Source: JAJPXC01 sp964520525
GTDB lineage: Bacteria > Bacteroidota > Bacteroidia > Bacteroidales > Muribaculaceae
DNA: 64,000 nt
Direction of reading: 5' to 3'
Assembly: GCA_964520525.1 (NCBI GenBank)
Contig: CAZFNR010000002.1
Span: forward strand, 1 to 64,000
Made by a program: the position numbers and the translations under genes. A model generated the notes under the pieces. It did no database searches. It had not been told where the DNA came from and was given only the letters and a program-made list of their open reading frames with translations. Positions 25,077 through 34,633 of this stretch are shown piece after piece (the stretch's first letter is position 1; the number at the start of each line of letters is the position of its first letter).

Positions 25077-26957
25077 ATGAGCGACGTCATAAGATTATTA
25101 CCAGACTCAGTTGCCAACCTGATTGCCGCCGGCGAAGTCATTCAACGGCCGGCTTCAGTGGTAAAGGAATTGGTAGAGAACTCGGTGGACGCAGGAGCCG
25201 ATAACATTCAGATTATCATTAAAGACGCAGGGCGCACGCTAATTCAAGTAATCGACAACGGTTGCGGTATGACGCCAACTGATGCCCGTCTGGCCTTTGA
25301 ACGACATGCTACATCAAAAATCAAAGTCGCCAACGACTTGTTTTCACTTCACACAATGGGTTTCAGAGGCGAAGCACTTGCAACCATCGCAGCTGTGGCC
25401 GAAGTCGATTTGCGGACGATGCCTCCCGGCGAAACAATAGGCACCCGTCTTATCATCAACGACGCTAAAGTCGAAAGCCAAGAACCGGAAGCGTGCGTTC
25501 CAGGAAGCAATATGATGGTAAAAAACCTTTTCAGCCGCCAACCTGCCCGTCGCAAATTTCTGAAAAAAGACTCTGTCGAATTGTCGCACATTATCCACGA
25601 GTTTGAACGTCTGGCACTGGTAAATCTTGAGGTCGAATTCACACTGATGCACAACGGCACTGTGCTCCACAAATTACCCAAATCGCCGATGAAGCAACGT
25701 ATCGGCGACTTGTTCGGGAAATCGGTCGGACAACAGCTTATCCCGGTCGAGACCGAAACTTCTATCGTAAAAATAAGCGGGTTCGTAGGCCTACCGGAAA
25801 ATGCACGCCGCCGAAACGCATTGCAATATTTCTTTGTTAACGGCCGCAATATGCGTCACCCCTATTTCCACAGAGCAGTGATGCAGTGCTACGACCAACT
25901 GATTTCCTCAGAAAGCCATCCTACCTACTTTTTGAATTTCTCGGTCAATCCTCAAGCAATAGATGTCAACATACACCCGACTAAAAACGAAATCAAATTT
26001 GAGGACGAACAGGCTATCTGGCAAATTTTGGCTGCGGCAATCAAAGAATCTCTCGGAAAATTCAATGCCGTACCCGCAATTGACTTTGACTCGGTGGACG
26101 CTCCCGAAATCCCGGCATTTACGCCAGACGCCACTGCCAATCCTTCGTTTAAACTCGATCCCACCTACAATCCGTTCAATCAACCATACACCTCCCCTAC
26201 CGGTGGCACCTCAGGAAGTGCGATGAACTCATGGTCGCGGGAACGCAGAGCCGCCACCGACGACTGGGATAAACTGTACCAACGATTCGAAGGCAACAAG
26301 GAAGAATTGTCGATGCCCGCCACTGAAACGCGGGAAAGCGCATTGAATTCCGATTTTCCGCCATCAGATTCGCTTGACCTCGGCACACAGAAAAGTAACG
26401 TCGGTGTCATGCAATTGCGAAACAAATATATCATAACGTCCACTCATGGAGGACTTATGGTAGTCGACCAGCACCGTGCGCATGAACGCATATTATATGA
26501 ACGTTTTCTTAACATGATAGAAAGCGGCACGTTTTCATCTCAAAGGTTGATTTTCCCCGAAGCGATAGACCTGACTCCATCACAGCACGTTATGCTTGAA
26601 AGCATATCACAGCAATTAACCGAACTCGGATGGGACATTTCGTGCCTGGGTCCCAACTCATGGGCCATAAACGGCCAACCGGCTGTAATCGGGAATAGGA
26701 ATCCGGTGGAAATACTGTTAGCAATCTTGGCTGATTTTATCGAGACCGGCCAACCTATCGCCGACGAAATAGTGTCACGCACAGCACAATCATTAGCCCG
26801 TGCCGCGTCAATTCAGCCGGGCCAGCCATTAAGCACGGAAGAAATGGATCTACTCCTGAGCGACTTGTTTAAGCTATCATCGCCAAATTATACAGCCGAC
26901 GGACGAACCGTGCTAAGCGTCATCTCTCATGAAGATATAAACCGATTGTTCGCGTGA
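25077..26957 (+). CDS. mutL: DNA mismatch repair protein MutL
   Basis: Links MutS mismatch recognition to strand incision and repair. The 626-residue protein has the GHKL ATPase motifs: VKELVENSVDAGAD (catalytic Glu and Asn), QVIDNGCGM, FERHATSKI and the FRGEALATIA block. The transducer domain follows with NGRNMRHPYFH and NVHPTKNEIKFE-type sequence (here VNIHPTKNEIKFED). A linker rich in Pro, Thr and Ser precedes a C-terminal dimerisation domain with QHRAHERILYE. Start at 25077 is set by the promoter position. It is divergent from the broken glycosyltransferase gene and convergent with the AraC-type gene. Confidence 0.97.
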   Translation: MSDVIRLLPDSVANLIAAGEVIQRPASVVKELVENSVDAGADNIQIIIKDAGRTLIQVIDNGCGMTPTDARLAFERHATSKIKVANDLFSLHTMGFRGEALATIAAVAEVDLRTMPPGETIGTRLIINDAKVESQEPEACVPGSNMMVKNLFSRQPARRKFLKKDSVELSHIIHEFERLALVNLEVEFTLMHNGTVLHKLPKSPMKQRIGDLFGKSVGQQLIPVETETSIVKISGFVGLPENARRRNALQYFFVNGRNMRHPYFHRAVMQCYDQLISSESHPTYFLNFSVNPQAIDVNIHPTKNEIKFEDEQAIWQILAAAIKESLGKFNAVPAIDFDSVDAPEIPAFTPDATANPSFKLDPTYNPFNQPYTSPTGGTSGSAMNSWSRERRAATDDWDKLYQRFEGNKEELSMPATETRESALNSDFPPSDSLDLGTQKSNVGVMQLRNKYIITSTHGGLMVVDQHRAHERILYERFLNMIESGTFSSQRLIFPEAIDLTPSQHVMLESISQQLTELGWDISCLGPNSWAINGQPAVIGNRNPVEILLAILADFIETGQPIADEIVSRTAQSLARAASIQPGQPLSTEEMDLLLSDLFKLSSPNYTADGRTVLSVISHEDINRLFA

Positions 26958-26988
26958 ACCGAATCGACCGACTTTTTATAAAACGGCA

Positions 26989-27876
26989 TTAAATAGAAAA
27001 GTCGTCTTTGCGGTACTCGCGAGGGGATTTACCCGTGTGATGTTTGAAATATTTTCCAAAAAAAGATTGATTTGGGAAATTTAAATCCCGGCTAATCTCC
27101 TGAATAGACCTATCGCCATCTGACAGCATCATTTTTGCAGTCAAAATGACATATGAATCAATCCATTCTCCGGCGGTGCGCCCACTTGTCTCTTTAACTA
27201 CGGATGACAAATGCTTTGATGTGACACACAACTTATCAGAGTAAAATCCGACAGAGCGTTCACTGCGATGGTGCCGCTCTACCAATGTGATGAAACGATA
27301 GAACAATTCTTCGCCTCGTTTATGTCCCCTCCATGCGTATTTTCCGAGATGCTTTGCATATAAGCCAAGGGTTTCATACAAAATCGCTTCTCCAAGCCGC
27401 TTAACCACCATCTCAGAACAACTGTCGTTTCCATCACGCAGTTTATGCCGCAGCAAATCATGAAACATGACCTGTGTGGCAGTTTCCTCAGGCGAGATGG
27501 AAATAACGGGATTATCACGGAAACTCATGAAACAAACCACTACCTGCGACAGATAAGGTAGCGCACGCTCAACCGCTTTCCGCGTGGCCGAAATAGAGAA
27601 ACCGCTGAAATCATCGGTGGCCTTATAACCGGCGATAATATGCCCCGGACCGATAACCATCATTTCATTAGCCCGAATCACGCGCGCCGATAAGTCTATA
27701 TCAATCGTAAGTTCCCCTTGAACACCGACAACAGAGATTACCGATTCGGTCTTCAAGGGGAACTTGAAACTTTTCAACATTTCAACACTGCTAATCACCG
27801 TCAACCGAGAGGATTGGATATCTCCACTCATATCCATGTCGGAATGCGAACCCCACATTTCGATTAACGACAACAT
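26989..27876 (-). CDS. AraC-family transcriptional regulator
   Basis: A 295-residue regulator. The C-terminal 100 residues contain the two HTH motifs of the AraC family (FYSDKLCVTSKHLSSVVKE and SIQEISRDLNFPNQSFFGK), ending with the family signature FFGKYFKHHTGKSPREYR. The N-terminal 190 residues form a cupin-like sensing domain with no identifiable ligand. It starts 22 bases after the alaS stop on the same strand, so it may be read through from alaS. No obvious target gene adjoins it. The exact start is uncertain because Met7, Met14 and Met16 are alternatives. Confidence 0.88.
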   Translation of the reverse strand: MLSLIEMWGSHSDMDMSGDIQSSRLTVISSVEMLKSFKFPLKTESVISVVGVQGELTIDIDLSARVIRANEMMVIGPGHIIAGYKATDDFSGFSISATRKAVERALPYLSQVVVCFMSFRDNPVISISPEETATQVMFHDLLRHKLRDGNDSCSEMVVKRLGEAILYETLGLYAKHLGKYAWRGHKRGEELFYRFITLVERHHRSERSVGFYSDKLCVTSKHLSSVVKETSGRTAGEWIDSYVILTAKMMLSDGDRSIQEISRDLNFPNQSFFGKYFKHHTGKSPREYRKDDFSI

Positions 27877-27898
27877 AGCATTGCTTTGTTTATCGATT

Positions 27899-30514
27899 TT
27901 AAAGAAGCTCTTTCAACTTTTGTTCAGCGACCTTGATGCAGTCGGAGTCCTTACCGCCGGCTTGAGCAAATCCCGGCTGACCACCGCCTCCGCCCTTAAT
28001 CAACTTGGCCGCTTCACGGACCATTGTTGAGGCATTACGGCCATCTTTCACCAAATCTTCGGTTAACATGACTGTCAGCAACGGTTTTCCTAAAGCGTCG
28101 GTAGTCGCCGCAATAAATGCGGTGTTTTCAGGAGAGAGCGCGCGCACTTTAAATGCGACATTTTTGACAATCTCAGGCACGCGGATTCCACTAAGCACAA
28201 CTGTCTTGACATTATTAATCATCACAGGCATTTCAAGCAAGCGATTAGACAAGATTTCGACACGTTCGTTCATATATTCCTCAGCCTGCTTGCGCAAGTC
28301 GGCATTATCCTCAATTGATTTGCGAAGGGTCTGTATCAGATTAGGGGCGTTATTAAACATCGCCGCAATCTCTTTAAGGGTACCAGCCAACTCTTCAAAA
28401 GCGGTCTCGACGCGTTCGCCCGTGATGGCTTCTATACGCCTTACTCCAGCTGCAATGCTGCTTTCTGAGACGATTTTAATCATACCTATGTTACCGGTAT
28501 TCTCAACATGAGTGCCACCACATAATTCAACTGAATCGCCATACTTGATGACTCTCACCTCGTCGCCATATTTCTCCCCGAAGAGAGCCATCGCGCCCAT
28601 TGCTTTAGCCTCTGATATAGGCACAGAACGACGTTCGTCACGAGCAATAGCCTGTCGCACCTTTGCATTAGCGAGACGCTCGACCTTAGATATTTCCTCG
28701 GATGTGAGTTTTTGGAAGTGGGAGAAATCAAATCGCAACACGTCAGGAGAGACAAATGAACCGCGTTGCTCAACATGGGTTCCAAGCACCTCTCTCAACG
28801 CTTCATGCAACAAGTGTGTCGCTGTGTGGTTGCAAGATGTCGCAAGACGAGCCTTCTCATTTATGCGAGCCTCAAACGTTGCGTTTATATCTTTTGGCAA
28901 CGACTTTGTCAGATGCACACCAACGCCGTTTTCGCGTTTAGTGTCGTATATCTCTATCACTTCATCATCAGTCGAGAGAGTGCCGCAATCACCTACCTGA
29001 CCACCCATCTCAGCATAGAATGGTGTCACATTGAGTATAATCTGATAATACTCGTTGTTTTTCTGCTTCATTTTGCGGTAACGAAGTATTTGAGCCGGGG
29101 TGGATGTCATATCATATCCGACAAATTCCTGCTCGCCATCTCTAACCGTAATCCAGTCGCCGGTTTCGACAGCGGCAGCGTTGCGCGCTCTCGTTTTTTG
29201 AGCGTCCATCTCTTTGGCAAAACCCTCGTGGTCAAGGGTCAGCCCTTTTTCTTTCAAGATAAGCTCGGTCAAGTCTAACGGAAATCCGTAAGTGTCGTAA
29301 AGCACAAACGCCTGTTGACCCGAGATTTGAGTTTTACCCTCTTTCTTTGTAGCCTCAATAGCGTTTTCAAGCAAGTGTATACCATTTTCAAGAGTGCGCA
29401 AGAAGGAATCTTCCTCTTCTTTAATCACTTTCATGATAAGCTCACGCTGTTGGGCAATTTCGGGATAAGCCTCACCCATGCTTTCAATAAGCGTGTCGAC
29501 CAGACGATACATGAACGCTTGCTTTTGCCCGAGGAACGTATAGGCATAACGAACGGCACGACGCTGTATACGGCGTATCACATAACCGGCTTTAGCGTTA
29601 CCCGGCAGTTGCGAATCGGCAATCGAGAACGCTATTGTGCGCACATGATCGGCAATAACCCTCATCGCGACATCCACTTCGTTATTATCACCATACTTTT
29701 TGCCCGACAATGCGGCAATAGCACTAATGAGCGGGGTAAACACATCTGTATCGTAATTGGACGTTTTTCCCTGAAGCGCCATGCACAGACGTTCAAACCC
29801 CATGCCGGTATCGATAACTTTTGCGGGAAGCGGTTCAAGCGACCCGTCGGCCTTGCGGTTATATTGCATGAACACGAGATTCCAAATTTCAATCACTTGA
29901 GGATGGTCATGATTGACAAGATCAGCACCGGCAACTTCGGCACGTTCGGCATCGCTACGCAAGTCGACATGTATTTCAGAACATGGGCCGCAAGGACCGG
30001 TATCACCCATTTCCCAGAAATTATCATGCTTGTTACCGTTAATTATATGCGAAGCTGGCAAGTGCTTCTCCCATATGGCGGCAGCTTCGTCGTCGCGGGA
30101 AAGGTCTTCGGAAGGTGAGCCCTCAAAGACTGTGGCATATAGCCTTTCGGGGTCAAGTTTCAAAACGTCGACGAGATATTCCCACGCCCAGTCAATAGCC
30201 TCTCTTTTGAAATAATCGCCAAAAGACCAGTTACCAAGCATTTCAAACATCGTGTGATGATATGTATCATGCCCAACTTCTTCAAGATCGTTGTGTTTAC
30301 CGCTCACGCGCAGACATTTCTGGGAGTCGGCTACCCGCTGATATTTCGCAACCGCATTGCCGAGAATTATATCTTTAAATTGATTCATACCGGCGTTGGT
30401 GAACATCAATGTCGGGTCATCTTTAATAACCATTGGAGCCGAGGGAACTATCTGGTGTCCCTTGCTTCGGAAAAACTCCTTGAACGACTCTCGTATTTCC
30501 TTTGCTGTGAGCAT
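27899..30514 (-). CDS. alaS: Alanyl-tRNA synthetase
   Basis: Charges tRNA-Ala and edits Ser and Gly mischarging. The 871-residue protein has the catalytic domain (PTLMFTNAGMNQFKDI, WEMGDTGPCGPCSEIH, MGFERLCMALQ), the editing domain with zinc-binding HTATHLLHEALREV and LCGGTHVENTGNIG, and the C-Ala domain with GGGGGQPGFAQAGGKD. Length and order are normal. Its promoter faces the merR-type gene in an overlapping divergent arrangement. Confidence 0.98.
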   Translation of the reverse strand: MLTAKEIRESFKEFFRSKGHQIVPSAPMVIKDDPTLMFTNAGMNQFKDIILGNAVAKYQRVADSQKCLRVSGKHNDLEEVGHDTYHHTMFEMLGNWSFGDYFKREAIDWAWEYLVDVLKLDPERLYATVFEGSPSEDLSRDDEAAAIWEKHLPASHIINGNKHDNFWEMGDTGPCGPCSEIHVDLRSDAERAEVAGADLVNHDHPQVIEIWNLVFMQYNRKADGSLEPLPAKVIDTGMGFERLCMALQGKTSNYDTDVFTPLISAIAALSGKKYGDNNEVDVAMRVIADHVRTIAFSIADSQLPGNAKAGYVIRRIQRRAVRYAYTFLGQKQAFMYRLVDTLIESMGEAYPEIAQQRELIMKVIKEEEDSFLRTLENGIHLLENAIEATKKEGKTQISGQQAFVLYDTYGFPLDLTELILKEKGLTLDHEGFAKEMDAQKTRARNAAAVETGDWITVRDGEQEFVGYDMTSTPAQILRYRKMKQKNNEYYQIILNVTPFYAEMGGQVGDCGTLSTDDEVIEIYDTKRENGVGVHLTKSLPKDINATFEARINEKARLATSCNHTATHLLHEALREVLGTHVEQRGSFVSPDVLRFDFSHFQKLTSEEISKVERLANAKVRQAIARDERRSVPISEAKAMGAMALFGEKYGDEVRVIKYGDSVELCGGTHVENTGNIGMIKIVSESSIAAGVRRIEAITGERVETAFEELAGTLKEIAAMFNNAPNLIQTLRKSIEDNADLRKQAEEYMNERVEILSNRLLEMPVMINNVKTVVLSGIRVPEIVKNVAFKVRALSPENTAFIAATTDALGKPLLTVMLTEDLVKDGRNASTMVREAAKLIKGGGGGQPGFAQAGGKDSDCIKVAEQKLKELL

Positions 30515-30589
30515 ATTTCGATTGGTTAGGTAGTTATATATTCTATAATAAATAGTGTCTTATTGGCGTTCTTTAATCCAATTAATCTA

Positions 30590-30621
30590 CAAAATTACTG
30601 CGATTTTATTACTTTTGCAAA
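30590..30621 (-). promoter_or_regulatory. Promoter of alaS
   Basis: On the minus strand TTTG (30618-30621), exactly 20 bases, TAATTTTG (30590-30597): a full consensus match. The -33 element directly abuts the -7 box of the divergent merR-type gene. Confidence 0.75.
30610..30617 (+). promoter_or_regulatory. Promoter -7 box of the merR-type gene
   Basis: Perfect TACTTTTG, 33 bases before the ATG at 30651. It lies inside the spacer of the alaS promoter, so the two polymerase sites overlap and probably exclude each other. Confidence 0.6.
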
Positions 30622-30650
30622 AATAAAGCGACTAAACGATTTCACACGTT

Positions 30651-30998
30651 ATGACCGATACTTTGCAAAAAAAATATTACAAAATCAGCGAAGTTGCCGA
30701 GATTCTCTCCATTCCGGCCTCGACGCTGCGTTTTTGGGAACGGCATTTCACAATCATCAGTCCGAAACGCAACGACCGCGGCACCCGATTTTATACGCCA
30801 ACAGATGTAGAAACCATCAAGATGGTATACTTTCTTGTAAAAGAAAAAGGGTTGAAACTCGATGCCGCGCAGCAACAAATCAAACGGAATCGAACAGGGA
30901 TAGAGCGTAAGTCACAGGCCATCGAACGGCTCAAGTCGGTCAGATCCACACTCCAACAGATGCTCGATGCGTTAAACGAAAAGAGAATGCGTATGTGA
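30651..30998 (+). CDS. MerR-family transcriptional regulator
   Basis: A 115-residue protein with a MerR HTH (KYYKISEVAEILSIPASTLRFWERHF) and wing (RNDRGTRFYTPTDVETIKMV), then a helical dimerisation segment (residues 75-115) and no effector domain or conserved Cys. It resembles the short MerR-like regulators frequent in Bacteroidetes. The overlapping divergent promoters suggest it could affect alaS transcription if it binds its own promoter. That is inference. A shared bidirectional terminator lies downstream. Confidence 0.9.
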   Translation: MTDTLQKKYYKISEVAEILSIPASTLRFWERHFTIISPKRNDRGTRFYTPTDVETIKMVYFLVKEKGLKLDAAQQQIKRNRTGIERKSQAIERLKSVRSTLQQMLDALNEKRMRM

Positions 30999-31030
30999 CC
31001 CCCCCAAAAAAAACAACAACTCATTTTTCG

Positions 31031-31089
31031 GCACATAAGTATAAAAAACAAAAGGCCCTCGCAAAAGGACCTTTTGTTTTTTATGTGCA
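31031..31089. terminator. Bidirectional terminator between the merR-type and ompA-like genes
   Basis: Core stem AAAAAACAAAAGGnCCT / AGGnCCTTTTGTTTTTT (31043-31082), extended by GCACATA / TATGTGC at the base. T runs occur on both strands, serving convergent genes. Confidence 0.88.
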
Positions 31090-31096
31090 TGAAACG

Positions 31097-32305
31097 TTAG
31101 TTTGCTTCTTCAATAGTAACCGCACGGTCAAGAGCGACATATTTTTCGCCCAGATCGCAAAGGTTTCCGGCATTGATGGTAGCTTGGAGCTGAGATGCGG
31201 GAACACCACACTTCAACAGATACTTCTCAACCCCATTCACACGGTTGTGGCGCAGACGAGTGTTAATCTTATCGTTACCGGTGTAGTTATCAGCCCAACC
31301 AGTCAAGACATACTTCTTGTCGGGATTGCTCTTCATAACTTCGGCAACAGCCTCAAGAACCGACGCATCTGTGCGGCTAATCTTAGACACGTTGATCGGA
31401 TAATATACAGTTGCCAACGGGCCTTTTTCAACGACCGGTTCAGGTTTATCAAGACAATCCTGAAGTTGTTTTTCAAGATCAGCTATGCGCGCATCGGCAG
31501 CCTGAAGACGGGCAACATAAGCATCGCAATTTTCGGGTTCGGGGCAAACGGGGACAACGGGATGGCTCCATTCACGTTTCTTGAACAGATAAGTTACGCC
31601 GAGGTAAGCTTGAAGATTATAAGCTGTCTTGTTCCAAGCGTAACCATCTTCATTGGGGTGATTATCGATACCGTTGAAGCGGAGATCGAGTGACAGTTGG
31701 ACTTGTTTCGACACATTCAGGCTGTTAATTATACCGGCACGGAATGCGAGGATACGGTCATGCATATTTTTCCAACCATCAGACTTTCCATCTTTATATG
31801 TAGGAGAAAAAGTCCAATAACCGCCGCCACCGGCATAAACTGTTAAGTTATATTTGCGTCCTGGTTTATACCCCCATATACAGTTGGTGACATTCAACAT
31901 CACATCAAACACAGGGCCAACTTGAGAAAACTCCTGTTTATAGTATCCGTTAACCATATTCTCTCCTGGGCGAACACCGGGGACATTGTTAACCTCGGAA
32001 AGTCCTTTTGACTTAAACCAGTTTACACCCGCACGGACACCCAATAACGGTGAGAACCATTTACCGACATAAATAGACGCAGCGGGTTCCCAACGGTCCA
32101 TGAAGTCACGTTCAGAGGCGTTAGGTGACAAATAGACTCCGGCACCGCCTTCACCCGTAACAAACCAATTGTCTTTAAATTGATTGAAAAGCCAGCCTTG
32201 CGACGGGTCTTCAACATAAGTAATCTCTTGTGCATTCTCCTGAGCCATAAGCGATTGACTCAAAGCAATAACACTTAAGCATACTAATAAAGTAAACTTT
32301 TTCAT
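31097..32305 (-). CDS. OmpA-family outer membrane protein (copy 1)
   Basis: A 402-residue protein with a signal peptide (MKKFTLLVCLSVIALSQSLMA), an N-terminal beta-barrel of about 230 residues, a short coiled linker (YVARLQAADARIADLEKQLQ) and a C-terminal OmpA domain (YYPINVSKI, LTGWADNYTGNDKINTRLRHNRV) that in the family binds peptidoglycan. It probably anchors the outer membrane to the wall and may be abundant. A second gene with the same layout but low sequence similarity lies at 41500-42714. Confidence 0.92.
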   Translation of the reverse strand: MKKFTLLVCLSVIALSQSLMAQENAQEITYVEDPSQGWLFNQFKDNWFVTGEGGAGVYLSPNASERDFMDRWEPAASIYVGKWFSPLLGVRAGVNWFKSKGLSEVNNVPGVRPGENMVNGYYKQEFSQVGPVFDVMLNVTNCIWGYKPGRKYNLTVYAGGGGYWTFSPTYKDGKSDGWKNMHDRILAFRAGIINSLNVSKQVQLSLDLRFNGIDNHPNEDGYAWNKTAYNLQAYLGVTYLFKKREWSHPVVPVCPEPENCDAYVARLQAADARIADLEKQLQDCLDKPEPVVEKGPLATVYYPINVSKISRTDASVLEAVAEVMKSNPDKKYVLTGWADNYTGNDKINTRLRHNRVNGVEKYLLKCGVPASQLQATINAGNLCDLGEKYVALDRAVTIEEAN

Positions 32306-32357
32306 ATATAAATTATAATTAAGTATTTATCTAACCCTAAATTATTATAATTTGCCG

Positions 32358-32390
32358 CTAAGATACGAATTTTTCCTTATTTAGTAGCAA
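32358..32390 (-). promoter_or_regulatory. Weak promoter candidate of ompA-like gene 1
   Basis: On the minus strand TATCTTAG (32358-32365; one mismatch) with TTG 22 bases upstream (32388-32390). Leader about 45 bases. Confidence 0.35.
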
Positions 32391-32418
32391 TTACCACAAA
32401 ATTATTTAAAAATACAGC

Positions 32419-32461
32419 GGGACTTAATGTCAGATTTAATATCATTTAACACTTAAGTCCC
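32419..32461 (-). terminator. Possible terminator of transketolase gene
   Basis: 9-bp arms GGGACTTAA and TTAAGTCCC enclose a 25-base AT-rich loop. On the minus strand TATTTTT follows a few bases later. The long loop makes it a moderate candidate. Confidence 0.5.
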
Positions 32462-32485
32462 ACTTTAGGGTAGTAATCAATTTAT

Positions 32486-34522
32486 TTACTTACTAATAAA
32501 CCGTTTCACTTCATTAAGGATATTCTCAGGGGTAAAACCGAATTTTTCGTCGAGTACTTTATATGGAGCGGAAGCGCCAAAACGGTTCAATCCATAGACA
32601 TACCCATGAGACCCGACAACCCCACGGAGAGTTGACGGCAGACCTGCCGTTAATCCAAACACGGGTACACCTTTAGGAATCACACTGTCACGATATTCAT
32701 CGGGCTGCGATTCAAACAGGCCGAGCGAAGGCACCGACACAACACGGCTGGGAATGTTCTCTTCATCAAGGAGCTCAGCCACCTTGCAAAGCAATGATAC
32801 TTCCGAACCGTTTGCGACGAGAACGACCTTGGGCAATGGGGAATCCATCACCACATACCCGCCACTACGCATGGCGAGAGCCTCGTCATACCGATTCCCT
32901 GTCGCAGACGGTAAATCTTGCAAATCCTGACGGCTGAAAATCAGAGCCGTCGGCGAGTCTTGATTTTCCATGGCCATCTGCCATGCCACAGTGGTTTCCG
33001 CTGAATCAGCAGGGCGTAAAACCAGCATCGACGGATGTCCGCTAAGATTGCGCAATTCCTCCAACAGCCTAATTTGGGCTTCTTGTTCAACCGGTTCATG
33101 TGTCGGGCCGTCCTCGCCGACTCTGAAAGCATCGTGACTCCAAACATACTTAACCGGCAGTTCCATCAAGGCCGACATTCTCACTGCAGGTTTCATGTAG
33201 TCAGAAAAGACAAAGAATGTGCCACAAGCAGCAATCATACCACCGTGAAGGACAATACCGTTCATAATCGAGGCCATGGTCAATTCCGACACCCCGGCAT
33301 GGAGAAAAGCCCCTGAAAAATCGCCATGGATAAACGCCTTTGTCTTTTTCAGGAAGCCATCTGTTTTATCAGAATTAGCCAAATCAGCCGACGACACAAT
33401 CATATTGCCCACTTTTTCAGCCAGGACGCCAAGTATATTTGAAGAAGCCGTGCGGGTAGCGATATTTGCTTTATGCTCAATTGAGCTGTAATCGATTTCA
33501 GGGATGCGACCGGCAATGAAGTCATCAAGCTGCGCCGCTTTTTCGGGGTTGGCCTTCGCCCATTCATCGTGCGCGGCCCTGCGAGCTTTGACAATTTGCC
33601 TAAGTTGCTCATCGCGTTTACGATACAGGTCTGCCACATCGTCCCAAATCACCCAAGGGTTTTCGGGATCGCCACCAAGATTCTTGACCGTAGCAGCATA
33701 ATCCGCGCCTGATTTTGACAACGGCTGACCGTGAGTGCTACACTGGCCTTCGAAATTCGACCCATCGGCTTTCACGCAACCGCGCCCCATTATGGTTTTT
33801 CCTATTATCAAAGTCGGCCGTTCAGTCTCAGCAATCGCCGTCTGCAAGGCATCGGCAATAGCCATCGGGTCGGTACCGTCAATTTCTATGACATTCCAAT
33901 GCCAAGCGCGATATTTAGCCGCATAGTCTTCAGTATCGACAGCATCCACGTCGGTCGACAACTGCACGTCATTGCTGTCATAGAACATTATCAGATTAGA
34001 TAGCCCGAGGAATCCGGCAATGCGCCCTGCGCCCTGCGATATTTCCTCTTGAATGCCACCGTCAGAGATAAAAGCATAGGTTTTATGAGCTATTGTCTCA
34101 CCAAAACGAGCCACGAGGAAACGTTCAGCCAAGGCGCATCCGACAGCCATTGTATGCCCCTGGCCAAGTGGCCCAGAGGTGTTTTCAACACCCCGTTCGG
34201 GATTGAGCTCGGGATGCCCTGGGGTAACGCTGCTCCACTGGCGGAACTGTTTTAGTTCGTCGATAGTATATTTGCCCGACAACGCAAGTACGCTATAAAG
34301 CATTGGCGACATATGTCCGGGGTCAAGGAAGAAACGATCGCGGGCAAACCATGTCGGGTCATCGGGATCGGACACAAGGAATCGGGAGTAAAGCACATTA
34401 GCGAAATCAGCTCCACCCATAGCACCGCCGGGATGGCCAGACTTAGCTTTTTCAACCATCGATGCCGCCAAAATGCGGATATTGTCGGCTGCTCGATTTA
34501 AAAGGGCGTTATTTTGCTCCAT
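32486..34522 (-). CDS. tkt: Transketolase
   Basis: Thiamine-diphosphate enzyme that moves two-carbon units in the non-oxidative pentose phosphate pathway. The 678-residue protein has the opening motif KSGHPGGAMGGADF, the ThDP/metal site GDGxxQE-like FISDGGIQEEISQG, the DSNDVQLSTD region, and the pyrimidine-domain block HDAFRVGEDGPTHEP. It is a single full-length chain, not the split form. A promoter lies about 40 bases upstream and a hairpin downstream, so it is probably transcribed alone. Confidence 0.97.
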   Translation of the reverse strand: MEQNNALLNRAADNIRILAASMVEKAKSGHPGGAMGGADFANVLYSRFLVSDPDDPTWFARDRFFLDPGHMSPMLYSVLALSGKYTIDELKQFRQWSSVTPGHPELNPERGVENTSGPLGQGHTMAVGCALAERFLVARFGETIAHKTYAFISDGGIQEEISQGAGRIAGFLGLSNLIMFYDSNDVQLSTDVDAVDTEDYAAKYRAWHWNVIEIDGTDPMAIADALQTAIAETERPTLIIGKTIMGRGCVKADGSNFEGQCSTHGQPLSKSGADYAATVKNLGGDPENPWVIWDDVADLYRKRDEQLRQIVKARRAAHDEWAKANPEKAAQLDDFIAGRIPEIDYSSIEHKANIATRTASSNILGVLAEKVGNMIVSSADLANSDKTDGFLKKTKAFIHGDFSGAFLHAGVSELTMASIMNGIVLHGGMIAACGTFFVFSDYMKPAVRMSALMELPVKYVWSHDAFRVGEDGPTHEPVEQEAQIRLLEELRNLSGHPSMLVLRPADSAETTVAWQMAMENQDSPTALIFSRQDLQDLPSATGNRYDEALAMRSGGYVVMDSPLPKVVLVANGSEVSLLCKVAELLDEENIPSRVVSVPSLGLFESQPDEYRDSVIPKGVPVFGLTAGLPSTLRGVVGSHGYVYGLNRFGASAPYKVLDEKFGFTPENILNEVKRFISK

Positions 34523-34563
34523 CTCTGACTATATATTATGAATTAATATCAAGTTTTATTGCA

Positions 34564-34594
34564 CGAAATTACTATAAAAACTTTGACCGACCAA
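34564..34594 (-). promoter_or_regulatory. Promoter of transketolase
   Basis: On the minus strand TTG (34592-34594), 20 bases, TAATTTCG (34564-34571; C for T at the seventh place). The same C variant recurs at dxr and trpS. Confidence 0.55.
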
Positions 34595-34633
34595 GTTATA
34601 GTGTTAAATATTCTCATTTAAAGCGCAAGCGCC

